Below, piece by piece: positions 34,269 to 43,422 of a stretch of DNA of 61,168 nt. The DNA is from Tetragenococcus halophilus subsp. flandriensis (GTDB lineage Bacteria > Bacillota > Bacilli > Lactobacillales > Enterococcaceae), in the NCBI RefSeq assembly GCF_030161475.1, contig NZ_BSUG01000008.1:1-61168 (forward strand), in the 5' to 3' direction. The notes beneath the pieces were generated by a model. It was not told the DNA's origin, did no database searches, and worked only from the letters and a program-made list of their open reading frames with translations. The translations under genes were made by a program, and so were the position numbers. Numbering within the stretch: the stretch's first letter is position 1; each line of letters begins with the position of its first letter.

Positions 34269-35852
34269 ATGCTTATACAATTAAATAAAATCAATAAAAT
34301 TTTCAGTGGGACGCTACTTTTTGAACAACTATCATTTGCGATCAATGAACAGGAAAAAATTGGTCTTGTCGGAACAAATGGTACGGGCAAAACTACTCTT
34401 TTTCAACTCATTACAGGAGAAGAAGGGGCTGATTCTGGCACCATTAGTCGTAAAAAAGAGTTAAAAATTGGTTATGTACCACAAATTTTTGCTGAAAGTG
34501 ATTTAACAGTTTCAAAGTATTTAGCAGAAAGTTTTGTCGAATTACAGAACTTACAACAACGATTACGCGTTTATGAACAGAAAATGACAGATGCATCAGA
34601 AGACTTGGACCATGTGATGAGTATTTACGGCAAGTTACAACAAGATTTTGAAGATGCGGGGGGTTACGAATTAGAAGATCGTATTATTAGTATGTTAAAG
34701 GGACTAGGCTTGGAAGATAGAATCAATGCTGCGATATCGACTGTTAGTGGCGGAGAAAGAGTCCGGGTGGAACTAGCAAAAGTGCTATTACAAGAGGCTG
34801 ATCTTTTACTACTCGATGAACCAACGAATCATTTGGATTTAGCAGGAATTCGATGGCTAGAAAATTACTTAAAAACAACCAGCGCTGCTTATCTGGTGAT
34901 TTCTCATGATCGAGCCTTTTTAGATCAAGTCACGGAAAAAATTGTGGAAATTGAGGAAGGTCGCTTGGTTGAGTATCCGGGAAATTATAGTCGTTACGTC
35001 CAACTTAAAAAAGCGCGTATCGCAGAAATCACGAAAGATTACGAGCTCCAGCAAAAAGAAATCCACCGTTTGAGAAAAATGATCCGTCGCTATCGACAGT
35101 GGGGTAATGAAGACGGTGATGAAGCGTTTTTCAAAAAAGCAAAAGAACTGGAGCATCGCTTAGCTAAAATAACTGTCGTTAAACCTCCAAAACCGCCAAA
35201 AAAACGTTTAGAAAGTATTTCCCAAGCAAGCCGTTCAGGCAAAGAGGTCATTGTAGCTATGAATATTGGTAAAATGATAGGCGAGCGTTTACTATTTTCT
35301 GATAGTACATTTACGATTTATCGCGGCGAAAGAATAGCCCTCTTAGGAAAAAATGGTTCAGGCAAATCGACTTTGTTGCGTATTATTTTAGATGAATTAT
35401 TGCCTGATGAAGGAAAACTCTCTTTAGGCGCGAGTATAAAAATAGGCTATTTGCCACAAAATATTACATTTGAACAGTCTAACCAGCGTGTATTGGCCTT
35501 TGTCAAAGAATTTTTACCACAAGAACAAAAAGCTCGCCAAAGGTTGGCACATTTTGGTTTTTATAGCGAGGATGTCGAGCGTCGCCTCAAAGAGCTTTCT
35601 GGTGGTGAACGCGTTCGTCTTTACCTGCTTCAACTTTTTCAAAGACAAATAAATTTGTTAATTTTAGATGAACCAACCAATCACTTAGATATCTATGCTC
35701 GCGAAGAAATCGAAGAATTATTGAGCGAATATACAGGAACACTTCTAGCTGTGACACATGATCGTTATTTTTTGCAAAAGAATTTTAATGGGTTACTTGT
35801 TATTGAAGAGCAAGAAATAAAAAAGGAAACAATGGATTTTTTGCATAATTAA
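34269..35852 (+). CDS. ABC-F family ATPase
   Basis: A 527-residue soluble protein with two ABC ATPase domains and no membrane segment. Walker A motifs are GTNGTGKT (near 36-43) and GKNGSGKS (near 360-367), signatures VSGGERVRV and LSGGERVRL. The linker between them (about 250-310) is charged and includes RRYRQWGNEDGDEAFFKKA. ABC-F proteins act at the ribosomal E site, either in housekeeping translation or in protection from antibiotics; the sequence alone does not say which. The start is fixed by AAAAGGAG within the hairpin. Confidence 0.88.
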   Translation: MLIQLNKINKIFSGTLLFEQLSFAINEQEKIGLVGTNGTGKTTLFQLITGEEGADSGTISRKKELKIGYVPQIFAESDLTVSKYLAESFVELQNLQQRLRVYEQKMTDASEDLDHVMSIYGKLQQDFEDAGGYELEDRIISMLKGLGLEDRINAAISTVSGGERVRVELAKVLLQEADLLLLDEPTNHLDLAGIRWLENYLKTTSAAYLVISHDRAFLDQVTEKIVEIEEGRLVEYPGNYSRYVQLKKARIAEITKDYELQQKEIHRLRKMIRRYRQWGNEDGDEAFFKKAKELEHRLAKITVVKPPKPPKKRLESISQASRSGKEVIVAMNIGKMIGERLLFSDSTFTIYRGERIALLGKNGSGKSTLLRIILDELLPDEGKLSLGASIKIGYLPQNITFEQSNQRVLAFVKEFLPQEQKARQRLAHFGFYSEDVERRLKELSGGERVRLYLLQLFQRQINLLILDEPTNHLDIYAREEIEELLSEYTGTLLAVTHDRYFLQKNFNGLLVIEEQEIKKETMDFLHN

Positions 35853-35870
35853 AATACTCCGATTCAGTCA

Positions 35871-35970
35871 TTTGCCACCAAAAATATAAGGATTGGAGGC
35901 AAGTTTGACGTTGTGCTCCCAATCAAAAATATATTGGTGGCACATCACAATATGTCCCGCCAATATATGA
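35871..35970. repeat. 41-bp tandem dyad array (array E)
   Basis: About two and a half units: CCACCA, CTCCCA and CCGCCA words begin near 35874, 35915 and 35955, and their complements GGATTGGAGG and ATATTGGTGG near 35890 and 35931. Spacing is 40-41 bp. It lies between the ABC-F gene and the shared terminator. Confidence 0.6.
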
Positions 35971-36005
35971 AAAAACGCATGAACTTAACAGCTCATGCGT
36001 TTTTT
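35970..36005. terminator. bidirectional terminator
   Basis: A stem of 12-13 bp (35970-35982 with 35993-36005) with A-rich and T-rich ends serves the convergent ABC-F and ABC transporter genes. Confidence 0.88.
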
Positions 36006-36011
36006 AGGAAA

Positions 36012-38357
36012 TTATTCAGCTCGTAAAGCAATAGCGGCGTCTTTTTTGGCTGCCATTCGTGCGGGGATATGTCCGCCGATCATTGTCAGCACAGTACTTA
36101 CAATAACCAAAATCAGGGCATGCATCGGATCTAGTTGGGCGACATTTTCTAAATCAGTCAAATTCAGCAAGACCGAGTTAATCGGAAATGTTGCCAGATA
36201 GGCGAGAACGACGCCTAATGTGCCAGAAGCAACACCTAAAATGGCAGTTTCAGCATCAAATACGCGCGTAACATCTTTTTTTCGCGCACCCAAAGCTTTT
36301 AATACACCAATTTCTTTGGTTCGTTCTAAGACTGAAGTATAGGTGATGATACCGATCATGATCATACTTGTAATCAGTGAAATGCCGGCAAAAGCGATCA
36401 GAACATAAGTGATAGCATCCATGATACCACCGGTCAAATCTGTCATCGTTCCAGCTAAATCACTATAAACGATTTGATCATCTTCATCTTTTCCTTCATT
36501 ATAATCATCTAAATAATCCAGTATTTGTTCTTTATCATCAAAGTTATTAGGATAAATCATTACACTATAAGGAATTTCGCTAGCACCTAAAGCATCTAGC
36601 AAGTTGTCTTTGGCAGTATCGTCAATATCCTCATTGGTCATCACGTTGGTATCACTGTCTTCTTGTGCTTGCACAATGTCAGAATCTTTATTATTGTCGA
36701 TAACTTTTTGCGCTAAAGTGTCACTATAAGCGATACCAGGAGCTAACAGATCCATAGTTGAAGATTCTTTATTTCGGATAACGCCTGAAATTGTCAATTC
36801 CTCATTATCCTCATTATCATAAACTTCATCTAAATCTTGATTTGGAATAAAGTTTCCAGTAGGTAACTCTTCATAAAACGCATCGTTATAGGCTAACTTA
36901 ACTGTTGTACCTATGACATCGTCAAAAGATATTTTATCTCCGTCTTCTAAATCAAAACCTAGATTGTTTAGGGCGTTGATATTTGTTTCGTTATTTTCAT
37001 CGACGACTAACACCACTTCATTGGTGTCTTCGGGAAAGTTTCCTTCTAAAAGGCGATAATTATCTTCTAAGAAGTTACCTTGCGAATCATCTAATTGTTT
37101 GGGAAAAGAAGAAACGCCAATGCCCGTTTGTGCGGCCATCATTGACATCATCGATTCGGCTTGTGACTCATCTTCAGCTCCATTTGAAAATTTAACGACT
37201 TCCGGCTCGTCGTCAACTTCACGCAGTAAATTCATGTTTGCTAAACGGGTATAGCCGATATTATTACTCAAGGCAGGATTGATGTCATCAACATAGTCGA
37301 TAAAATCTTGATCAATTTTATTTGTTCTTTGCGATCGATCTTCCTCACTGATCTTAGCAGTGACTTCTTTATCCTCAGGGAAAGTTCCTTCATCAGAACG
37401 CTCTTGTTCAAAATTTTCCGGGTCTTGCTCTGTGGTTTCTCGCGAGATTGTGACTGGAAATTGCGCTAATGTTTCTGACTGGGTTTGATCAATTTGCTTT
37501 TGGAAGCCGGTCGATAAAGACAGAACAATCGCGATACTAATAATTCCAATACTGGAGGCAAAAGCAGTTAAAAATGTACGTCCTTTTTTTGTACGAATAT
37601 TATTAAAAGATAAACGTAGGGCAGTAAGAAAAGTCATTTTCGTATGTTTTAAATCAAATGGTTCTTTCTTTTTGCCTTCCACATGAGGATTTGAATCATC
37701 TGTCACTTGCCCGTCTGCAAAACTAATGGTTCGATCGGCATATTTGTTTGCTAAATCAGCATTATGGGTCACCATAACTACCAATTTATCCTTAGCCACT
37801 TCTTGGATTAGATTCATAATCTGAACGCTAGTTTGTGAATCGAGTGCTCCGGTGGGTTCATCACAAAGTAAAATATCCGGATCATTGGCAAGGGCACGAG
37901 CGATGGCGACACGTTGCATTTGTCCGCCCGATAACTGACTAGGTTTTTTATGCATATGTTCCGTTAGACCGACACGTTCTAAAGCTTCTTCCGCTTTTTT
38001 TCGACGTTCTTTTTTTGAAACACCACTTAAAGTCATTCCCAATTCCACGTTATCAATGATTCCTTGATGACCGATCAGATTATAGCTTTGAAAAATAAAG
38101 CCGATGGAATTATTACGGTAGGCGTCCCAATCTTTATCTTTAAAATCTTTGGTGGACTTCCCGTTAATTACCATATCGCCGGAATCATACTGATCGAGTC
38201 CGCCAATGACATTTAAAAGTGTCGTTTTCCCAGAACCACTTTCTCCCAAGATCGCAACAAACTCTTGTTGGCGAAAAGCGACCGATACGCCATCTAAAGC
38301 TTTGGTAACAGTATTTCCAACTTTATATTGCTTTTTTATATCTCTTAGTTCGAGCAT
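36012..38357 (-). CDS. MacB-like ABC transporter, ATPase fused to permease
   Basis: A 781-residue fusion. Residues 1-225 are an ABC ATPase (Walker A GESGSGKT, signature [15 protein letters not shown], Walker B ILLCDEP). A first membrane helix (near 265-290) leads into a large extracellular domain (about 290-640) very rich in Asp, Glu and Asn, followed by three helices of an FtsX-like permease. This MacB layout is used for efflux of peptides or lipids or for mechanotransmission. The acidic external part fits a salt-exposed organism. Start: of two close ATGs I take the inner one (complement 38355-38357), 7 nt after AAGGAG. Confidence 0.87.
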   Translation of the reverse strand: MLELRDIKKQYKVGNTVTKALDGVSVAFRQQEFVAILGESGSGKTTLLNVIGGLDQYDSGDMVINGKSTKDFKDKDWDAYRNNSIGFIFQSYNLIGHQGIIDNVELGMTLSGVSKKERRKKAEEALERVGLTEHMHKKPSQLSGGQMQRVAIARALANDPDILLCDEPTGALDSQTSVQIMNLIQEVAKDKLVVMVTHNADLANKYADRTISFADGQVTDDSNPHVEGKKKEPFDLKHTKMTFLTALRLSFNNIRTKKGRTFLTAFASSIGIISIAIVLSLSTGFQKQIDQTQSETLAQFPVTISRETTEQDPENFEQERSDEGTFPEDKEVTAKISEEDRSQRTNKIDQDFIDYVDDINPALSNNIGYTRLANMNLLREVDDEPEVVKFSNGAEDESQAESMMSMMAAQTGIGVSSFPKQLDDSQGNFLEDNYRLLEGNFPEDTNEVVLVVDENNETNINALNNLGFDLEDGDKISFDDVIGTTVKLAYNDAFYEELPTGNFIPNQDLDEVYDNEDNEELTISGVIRNKESSTMDLLAPGIAYSDTLAQKVIDNNKDSDIVQAQEDSDTNVMTNEDIDDTAKDNLLDALGASEIPYSVMIYPNNFDDKEQILDYLDDYNEGKDEDDQIVYSDLAGTMTDLTGGIMDAITYVLIAFAGISLITSMIMIGIITYTSVLERTKEIGVLKALGARKKDVTRVFDAETAILGVASGTLGVVLAYLATFPINSVLLNLTDLENVAQLDPMHALILVIVSTVLTMIGGHIPARMAAKKDAAIALRAE

Positions 38358-38540
38358 GTTCATTCTCCTTCAATTGGAAGTAATGAAAAATTGTTTTCAT
38401 TCATTTTCAAAGCCTAGCATAACTTTTTGAATAATTCAATGCTGACAGGCGTCAACAAGTATTCTTAAGCCTTTTTCAATAAATTCATTTGCGCGTAGTT
38501 AGCGCTAAAAATAAAAATTTTTTTCATATAAAAAGTAGTG

Positions 38541-38566
38541 TATAATTAAAAGTGTAAGCGCAAACT
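38541..38566 (+). promoter_or_regulatory. GH13 gene -10 box and cre-like site
   Basis: TATAAT (38541-38546) is followed at 38553 by TGTAAGCGCAAACT, which agrees with the CcpA operator consensus (TGNAARCGNWWNCA) except for the last base. A site just after the -10 box implies catabolite repression. No good -35 box is visible. A 10-bp palindrome TTAGCGCTAA lies upstream near 38499. Confidence 0.65.
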
Positions 38567-38592
38567 TTAATTGTTTTAGAAAGGGGTAAAAT

Positions 38593-40353
38593 ATGAATAC
38601 AGCTGCTATCTATCATCGTCCCGAAAGCGAATTTGCCTATCTCTATGAAAAAGAAACACTGCATTTACGACTACGCACGGCAAAAAGTGACATTTCAAGT
38701 GTGCAAGTTGTGGGCGGAGATCCTTATTTAGTAGAGAAAGGACAAAGAGAAACGCCAATTGACATGGTGAAAATTTTATCAACCGATCTTCATGATTACT
38801 GGTTTGCCTCAGTCAAAGCTCCTTTTAAACGCCTATCCTATGGCTTTGTTTTAACAAGTGAAGATCATGTACAAGTCTTTTATGGAGATCAAGGACTATT
38901 TCCTTTATCAAAAAATGTTTTGGATTCTCCCAACTTATACTTTCGCCTACCTTATTTTCATGAAATCGATCGCTTTAAAGCCCTTAAATGGGCAGAGGAA
39001 ACTGTTTGGTATCAAATTTTTCCTGAACGCTTTGCTAATGGTGATAAATCAAATGATCCAAAAGGAGCGCTTCGTTGGGGATCGAAAGTTCCTGGACGTC
39101 AGGATTATTTTGGCGGCGACTTACAAGGTGTTATTGATCATTTGGATTATGTAAAAGAGTTGGGAATTAATGGCATTTATTTGTGTCCTATTTTTAAAGC
39201 TTATTCAAATCATAAATATGACACGATTGACTATCGTAAAATCGATCCGGACTTTGGTGATGAAAAAGTTTTTAAAAATTTGGTGGAAGAATGTCATAAA
39301 CGTGGCATAAAAGTAATGTTGGATGCTGTTTTCAATCACATGGGAGACCAATCGCCTCAATGGCAAGATGTATTAGCAAAAGGAAAAGATTCAAAATATG
39401 CAGCTTGGTTCCATATTAATGAATTTCCTGCAAGCTATAAAGAAAGTGATGATTTTGAAGAAGCGCATCAACTTACTTATGACACCTTTGCTTTTACGCC
39501 TCATATGCCAAAACTCAATACCGCAAATTCGGAAGTACAAGAATATTTATTAGATACTGCAAAATATTGGATTGAAAACTTTGATATTGACGCTTGGCGT
39601 TTAGACGTGGCGAATGAAGTAGATCATGCTTTCTGGAAAAAGTTTCGGAAGGTTTGTGATGAGACAAAAGAAGACTTCTATATACTAGGAGAAATCTGGC
39701 ATTCAGCTCAAAAATGGTTAGAAGGCGATGAATTTCATGCAGTGATGAATTATGCCTATACTGATGCCATCATGGGCTATTTTGTTAAAAAACAGTTTTC
39801 ATTAAAAGAGATGGTTTCTGCGATCAATCAGCAATTAATGTTATATCGTGATCAAACCAATCAGGTACAGTTTAATGTCTTAGATTCACACGATACACCG
39901 CGTTTATTAACCCAAGCACAAGAAGATAAAGAATTAATGAAGCAAGTGTTGGTATTTACTTACCTGCAACCGGGTGTTCCTTGTTTATACTATGGCGATG
40001 AAATAGGCATGACCGGAGGCGCAGATCCACTCTGCCGTAAGTGCATGGTTTGGAAAGAAGATGAACAGGACCAAGAATTGTTTCAGTTTGTTAAAAAGTT
40101 AATTGCTTTACGTAAAAACTGGCAAAAAATGATCAGCCAAGCAAGGATGGATTGGAAAGAAGCGAATGAAGAAACTGGTCTTTTGATTCTAGAACGTAAA
40201 TTGGATGGAAAAACACTACAAGCGATTTTTAATACTGGCAAACAAGAAATTAATTTAGCAAAAACAGGAGAAATTCTCTTTAGTCATTTAAGCCAGCAAA
40301 AGGTACAAAGTATCACTTTACAAGCAAAGGGTTTTCTTGTTTTAAAAATTTAA
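38593..40353 (+). CDS. GH13 alpha-glycosidase (neopullulanase/maltogenic amylase type)
   Basis: A 586-residue cytoplasmic enzyme acting on cyclodextrins, pullulan or maltodextrins. Residues 1-120 are an N-terminal CBM34-like domain typical of the GH13_20 group. Catalytic residues are nucleophile Asp338 (WRLDVANE), acid/base Glu367 (GEIWH) and Asp434 (LDSHDTPR), with region I DAVFNH at 244-249. No signal peptide is present. AAAGGGG precedes the ATG. It is a single gene behind a cre-like site, so it is probably repressed by glucose. Confidence 0.9.
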   Translation: MNTAAIYHRPESEFAYLYEKETLHLRLRTAKSDISSVQVVGGDPYLVEKGQRETPIDMVKILSTDLHDYWFASVKAPFKRLSYGFVLTSEDHVQVFYGDQGLFPLSKNVLDSPNLYFRLPYFHEIDRFKALKWAEETVWYQIFPERFANGDKSNDPKGALRWGSKVPGRQDYFGGDLQGVIDHLDYVKELGINGIYLCPIFKAYSNHKYDTIDYRKIDPDFGDEKVFKNLVEECHKRGIKVMLDAVFNHMGDQSPQWQDVLAKGKDSKYAAWFHINEFPASYKESDDFEEAHQLTYDTFAFTPHMPKLNTANSEVQEYLLDTAKYWIENFDIDAWRLDVANEVDHAFWKKFRKVCDETKEDFYILGEIWHSAQKWLEGDEFHAVMNYAYTDAIMGYFVKKQFSLKEMVSAINQQLMLYRDQTNQVQFNVLDSHDTPRLLTQAQEDKELMKQVLVFTYLQPGVPCLYYGDEIGMTGGADPLCRKCMVWKEDEQDQELFQFVKKLIALRKNWQKMISQARMDWKEANEETGLLILERKLDGKTLQAIFNTGKQEINLAKTGEILFSHLSQQKVQSITLQAKGFLVLKI

Positions 40354-40366
40354 TAAAAAAAAGCAA

Positions 40367-40407
40367 AAAAGACAAGGCACTGTATGTAACGCCTCCTTGT
40401 CTTTTCT
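40367..40407 (+). terminator. terminator of the GH13 gene
   Basis: An 11-bp stem (40367-40377 with 40395-40405), short T-run. The following stretch 40408-40655 holds no gene; I see only AT-rich DNA and a possible extended -10 (TGTTAGAAT, 40609-40617) for asd. Confidence 0.7.
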
Positions 40408-40655
40408 GCCTGAATAAAGGATATGACTCCAATACACATTGCGAAGAATCTTCCCCAAAATTCTTCTATATTAATTATAGCTGAAGTATGGTCAATATCT
40501 CAAATAATATACTTTTAAAAAATTACTTTTATTAAAATAAAAAATTCAGTGGCTGCCCTTATGATTTTAGAAAAATTTCCTAGTCGAAAAGTAACATTTT
40601 TCTTGCTGTATGTTAGAATGGTTAAAATAATAAAAGCAAAAGGGAGCGGTCTTTA

Positions 40656-41708
40656 ATGAACGATGGATATAATGTAGCAGTTGTTGGAGCGACAGGCGCT
40701 GTTGGAACGAAATTGATTGAGATGTTAGAACAAACAAATTTACCACTTAAAAAAGTGAAACTACTTGCTTCAAAACGATCTGCGGGTCGCAAACTTTTAT
40801 TTAAAGGCGAAGGTCTTTTTGTGGAAGAACTTGTTCCTGAAGCCTTTGATGATGTAGATATCGCCATTTTTAGTGCTGGTGGAAGCATTTCACAAAAATT
40901 TGCGCCCGAAGCAGTAAAGCGTGGAACAGTTGTTGTGGACAATACCAGTCAATATCGCATGGATAAAGACACTCCTTTAGTCGTACCTGAAGTCAACAAA
41001 CAAGCACTAAAAGACCATCAAGGAATCATTGCTAACCCTAATTGCTCTACGATTCAAATGATGGTAACACTGGCACCTATCAAACAATCAGTAGGGATTG
41101 ATCGCGTTATTGTGTCTACTTACCAAGCGGTTTCAGGAGCTGGAGCCCAAGCGGTTGAAGAAATAAAACAACAAAGTCAAGAAACGTTAGATGGGGAGCT
41201 TCCGGAAAACTTATCTGCGGAAATTTTGCCTGCGGCTAGCGATAAAAAACATTATCCATTAGCTTTCAATGCTTTAGCTCAAATCGATGAATTTGCGGAA
41301 AATGATTATACCAAAGAAGAATGGAAAATGGTGAATGAGACCAAAAAAATTCTGGAAGATAAGCAGATGAAAATTAGTGCAACTTGTGTACGTGTCCCTG
41401 TAATTACTGGTCATTCGGAATCCATTTATATAGAAACAGAGGACAAAATTAGCTTAACAGATCTACGCGCAACCTTAGAAAATGCTCCTGGAGTAACCGT
41501 TGAAGATGATACTAGTCAACAAATTTATCCGCAAGCTATCAATAGTGTAGGCAAAAAAGATACTTTTGTGGGCCGTATTCGTCAAGACTTAGATATCGAT
41601 AATGGCTTTCATTTATGGGTCGTTTCCGATAACTTGTTAAAAGGGGCGGCTTGGAATTCTGTGCAGATTGCTGAAACGCTACATGAAATGAATTTAGTTC
41701 ATGTATGA
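40656..41708 (+). CDS. asd: aspartate-semialdehyde dehydrogenase
   Basis: The 350-residue NADPH enzyme reduces aspartyl phosphate to aspartate semialdehyde, the branch point to lysine/diaminopimelate, threonine and methionine. The nucleotide motif VVGATGAVG is at residues 8-16, the catalytic Cys130 lies in NPNCSTIQ, and the catalytic His is in the [10 protein letters not shown] region. AAGGGAGC precedes the ATG. It is monocistronic here, separated from other lysine pathway genes. Confidence 0.94.
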   Translation: MNDGYNVAVVGATGAVGTKLIEMLEQTNLPLKKVKLLASKRSAGRKLLFKGEGLFVEELVPEAFDDVDIAIFSAGGSISQKFAPEAVKRGTVVVDNTSQYRMDKDTPLVVPEVNKQALKDHQGIIANPNCSTIQMMVTLAPIKQSVGIDRVIVSTYQAVSGAGAQAVEEIKQQSQETLDGELPENLSAEILPAASDKKHYPLAFNALAQIDEFAENDYTKEEWKMVNETKKILEDKQMKISATCVRVPVITGHSESIYIETEDKISLTDLRATLENAPGVTVEDDTSQQIYPQAINSVGKKDTFVGRIRQDLDIDNGFHLWVVSDNLLKGAAWNSVQIAETLHEMNLVHV

Positions 41709-41722
41709 AAACGAAAAATTTC

Positions 41723-41836
41723 TTTACATTAATAGGTGGATATGGTAGTATACTTCAGTGAGTAAATTGCTCAACTATTACAATATTCCGCTGGGAGAGA
41801 TCTCTTAAGAGTATTTGGGAATAAGGAGAATGTAAA
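41723..41836 (+). promoter_or_regulatory. rplS promoter and leader
   Basis: TTTACA (41723-41728) and an extended -10 TGGTAGTAT (41743-41751) are correctly spaced. The leader that follows carries a possible stem of TATTCC (near 41784) with GGAATA (near 41818) and internal GAGAGATCTCT pairing. It occupies the position of the L19 autoregulatory leader known in Firmicutes; assignment to that family is tentative. Confidence 0.6.
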
Positions 41837-42187
41837 ATGGATCCATTGATTCAAGAAATAACAAAAGAACAGTTGCGCACTGATATCCCAGATTTTCGTC
41901 CTGGAGATTCAGTTCGTGTTCACGTAAAAGTTGTCGAAGGTTCACGTGAACGTATCCAAGTTTTTGATGGTGTAGTTATCAAACGTCGTGGTGCTGGAAT
42001 CAGCGAAACTTACACTGTACGTAAAGTTTCTAGTGGCGTAGGTGTTGAACGTACTTTCCCATTGCATACACCACGTGTTGATAAAATTGAAGTTACCCGT
42101 CATGGTCTCGTACGTCGTGCGAAATTGTACTACTTACGTAACCGTCACGGTAAAGCTGCACGTATCCCAGAAAGACGCAGAAAGTAA
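41837..42187 (+). CDS. rplS: 50S ribosomal protein L19
   Basis: The 116-residue L19 protein, located at the interface of the 30S and 50S subunits. Nearly every segment is family-typical, including [27 protein letters not shown] and [13 protein letters not shown]. Normal length. AAGGAGAA precedes the ATG. It has its own promoter, leader and terminator. Confidence 0.97.
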   Translation: MDPLIQEITKEQLRTDIPDFRPGDSVRVHVKVVEGSRERIQVFDGVVIKRRGAGISETYTVRKVSSGVGVERTFPLHTPRVDKIEVTRHGLVRRAKLYYLRNRHGKAARIPERRRK

Positions 42188-42221
42188 AATTTCGGATTGT
42201 CTATTCCGGTATAAGCTTGCG

Positions 42222-42249
42222 AAAACCCTTGTCTATCAAGGGTTTTTTT
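42222..42249 (+). terminator. terminator of rplS
   Basis: A 9-bp stem (42222-42230 with 42238-42246) with a T-run. Confidence 0.88.
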
Positions 42250-42306
42250 ATTTGCCGTTTTTTAAAAACAGACAAAGTTTCATTGTTTTTATCCTTGGTT
42301 TTTCCG

Positions 42307-42360
42307 TTTTGACTATCCAGGTAGTCAAAATAAGGTCAAAAAGCGCTAGTCAGCTGACTA
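42307..42360. repeat. pair of TGACTA/TAGTCA dyads
   Basis: A perfect 9-bp hairpin (42307-42315 with 42322-42330) is followed by a perfect 14-bp palindrome, TAGTCAGCTGACTA (42347-42360). Both use the same six-base word. They lie in a 470-bp gap before busR that otherwise holds no gene I can see. Confidence 0.6.
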
Positions 42361-42585
42361 CATTTGGGATCTCAAAAAGATCAAAACGATGACCGAATTT
42401 AGCAAAACTGGAGCTTGAAATGATAAACGAGTTAAAGACACCATTGCAGTAACTACGATGATAAAATGGAGTCAAACCAAGTTTCTCAATGTAATAGAAA
42501 GAAAAAGTGTTCTAAAAATTAATATTGGCAATAAAAATATTTGTACGTACTAAAACAGTTTTTTTGACGCCGTGAGATAAAAAAC

Positions 42586-42615
42586 TTGTTTTGCAAAAAA
42601 TAAATATGGTATTAT
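42586..42615 (+). promoter_or_regulatory. busR promoter
   Basis: TTGTTT (42586-42591) and an extended -10 TGGTATTAT (42607-42615), spacing 18 bp. Confidence 0.65.
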
Positions 42616-42657
42616 CAGTTTGAAAAAAATTGAACAAGCCGGGGAGGGTAACAAGCG

Positions 42658-43302
42658 ATGGTAAAAGAATTAAAACCTGCAAAACGTGTTTCTTTGCCGC
42701 GTTATCAACAAATTGCCGTGGATATTGCTGAAAGAATTGTTGAAGGTCGTTACAAAGTGGGGCAAAAAATCCATGCACGTTCGACTTTAGCAAGCAATTT
42801 TAGTGCTTCACCGGAAACTGCTCGTAAGGCTATTAATGTCTTGGTCGATCTTCAAATTATGGAAGTCCAACAAGGTAGCGGCACTTATGTAGCATCTAAA
42901 GAAAATGCACAAATATTTATAGAGAAATATAAAAATGTTCAATCTGTTCAAGAAATCCGTCAGGACCTTTTGGAAAGTGTTCGACGGCAAAAAGAAGAGC
43001 TCGATGAATTTTCTGATTTGCTAAATGTCTTGGTCAGTCAGACAAAAAAGGTTCATGATATTTCAACATTTGTCCCTTATGAACTTAAGGTCACTGGAGA
43101 AGCGCAACATCTTGAAGAAAGCATTTCTGATTTGCATATTTGGCAAAAAACAGGCGCAACCATTGTCGGTATCCAAACAGATGTAGAACTGCTCCTTTCT
43201 CCAGGCCCGTATGCCAAATTAAGCGCAGGAAATACAATTTATTATGTAGGAAACGAACTGGCCGCACAACGAATGATGCAGTTATTTTATCCTAATGAGT
43301 AA
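42658..43302 (+). CDS. busR: BusR, c-di-AMP-responsive repressor of betaine uptake
   Basis: A 214-residue regulator joining an N-terminal GntR helix-turn-helix (about 12-75, YQQIAVDIAERIVEGRYKVGQKI and ASPETARKAINVL), a helical linker and a C-terminal RCK_C (TrkA-C) domain (about 135-212, GATIVGIQTDVELLLSPGP). This combination is BusR, which in lactococci and streptococci binds c-di-AMP and represses busAB. It is directly followed by busA-busB with a terminator and promoter between. The start has GGGGAGGG upstream. Confidence 0.93.
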   Translation: MVKELKPAKRVSLPRYQQIAVDIAERIVEGRYKVGQKIHARSTLASNFSASPETARKAINVLVDLQIMEVQQGSGTYVASKENAQIFIEKYKNVQSVQEIRQDLLESVRRQKEELDEFSDLLNVLVSQTKKVHDISTFVPYELKVTGEAQHLEESISDLHIWQKTGATIVGIQTDVELLLSPGPYAKLSAGNTIYYVGNELAAQRMMQLFYPNE

Positions 43303-43337
43303 GAAAAAGTACTATTAAAAATAGTGCTTTTTCTTTT
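43301..43337 (+). terminator. terminator of busR
   Basis: A stem of 15 bp with one mismatch (43301-43315 with 43321-43335) separates busR from busAB. Confidence 0.85.
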
Positions 43338-43365
43338 GACAAAAGTGACAATACAGCGTTACACT
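43336..43365 (+). promoter_or_regulatory. busAB promoter with candidate BusR operator
   Basis: TTGACA (43336-43341) and TACACT (43360-43365), spacing 18 bp. An imperfect inverted repeat runs from AGTGAC (43344) to GTTACACT (ending 43365), filling the spacer and -10 box, which is where a repressor such as BusR would act. Confidence 0.7.
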
Positions 43366-43422
43366 AGGACGGTCAATTTCATGATAGTTTTCTGAAAAAT
43401 ATAAAAAAAGTAGTGTTAACTT

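Noticed and set aside
40408-40655. Lysine riboswitch before asd
   Set aside because: No conserved L-box core or terminator structure is visible in the leader.
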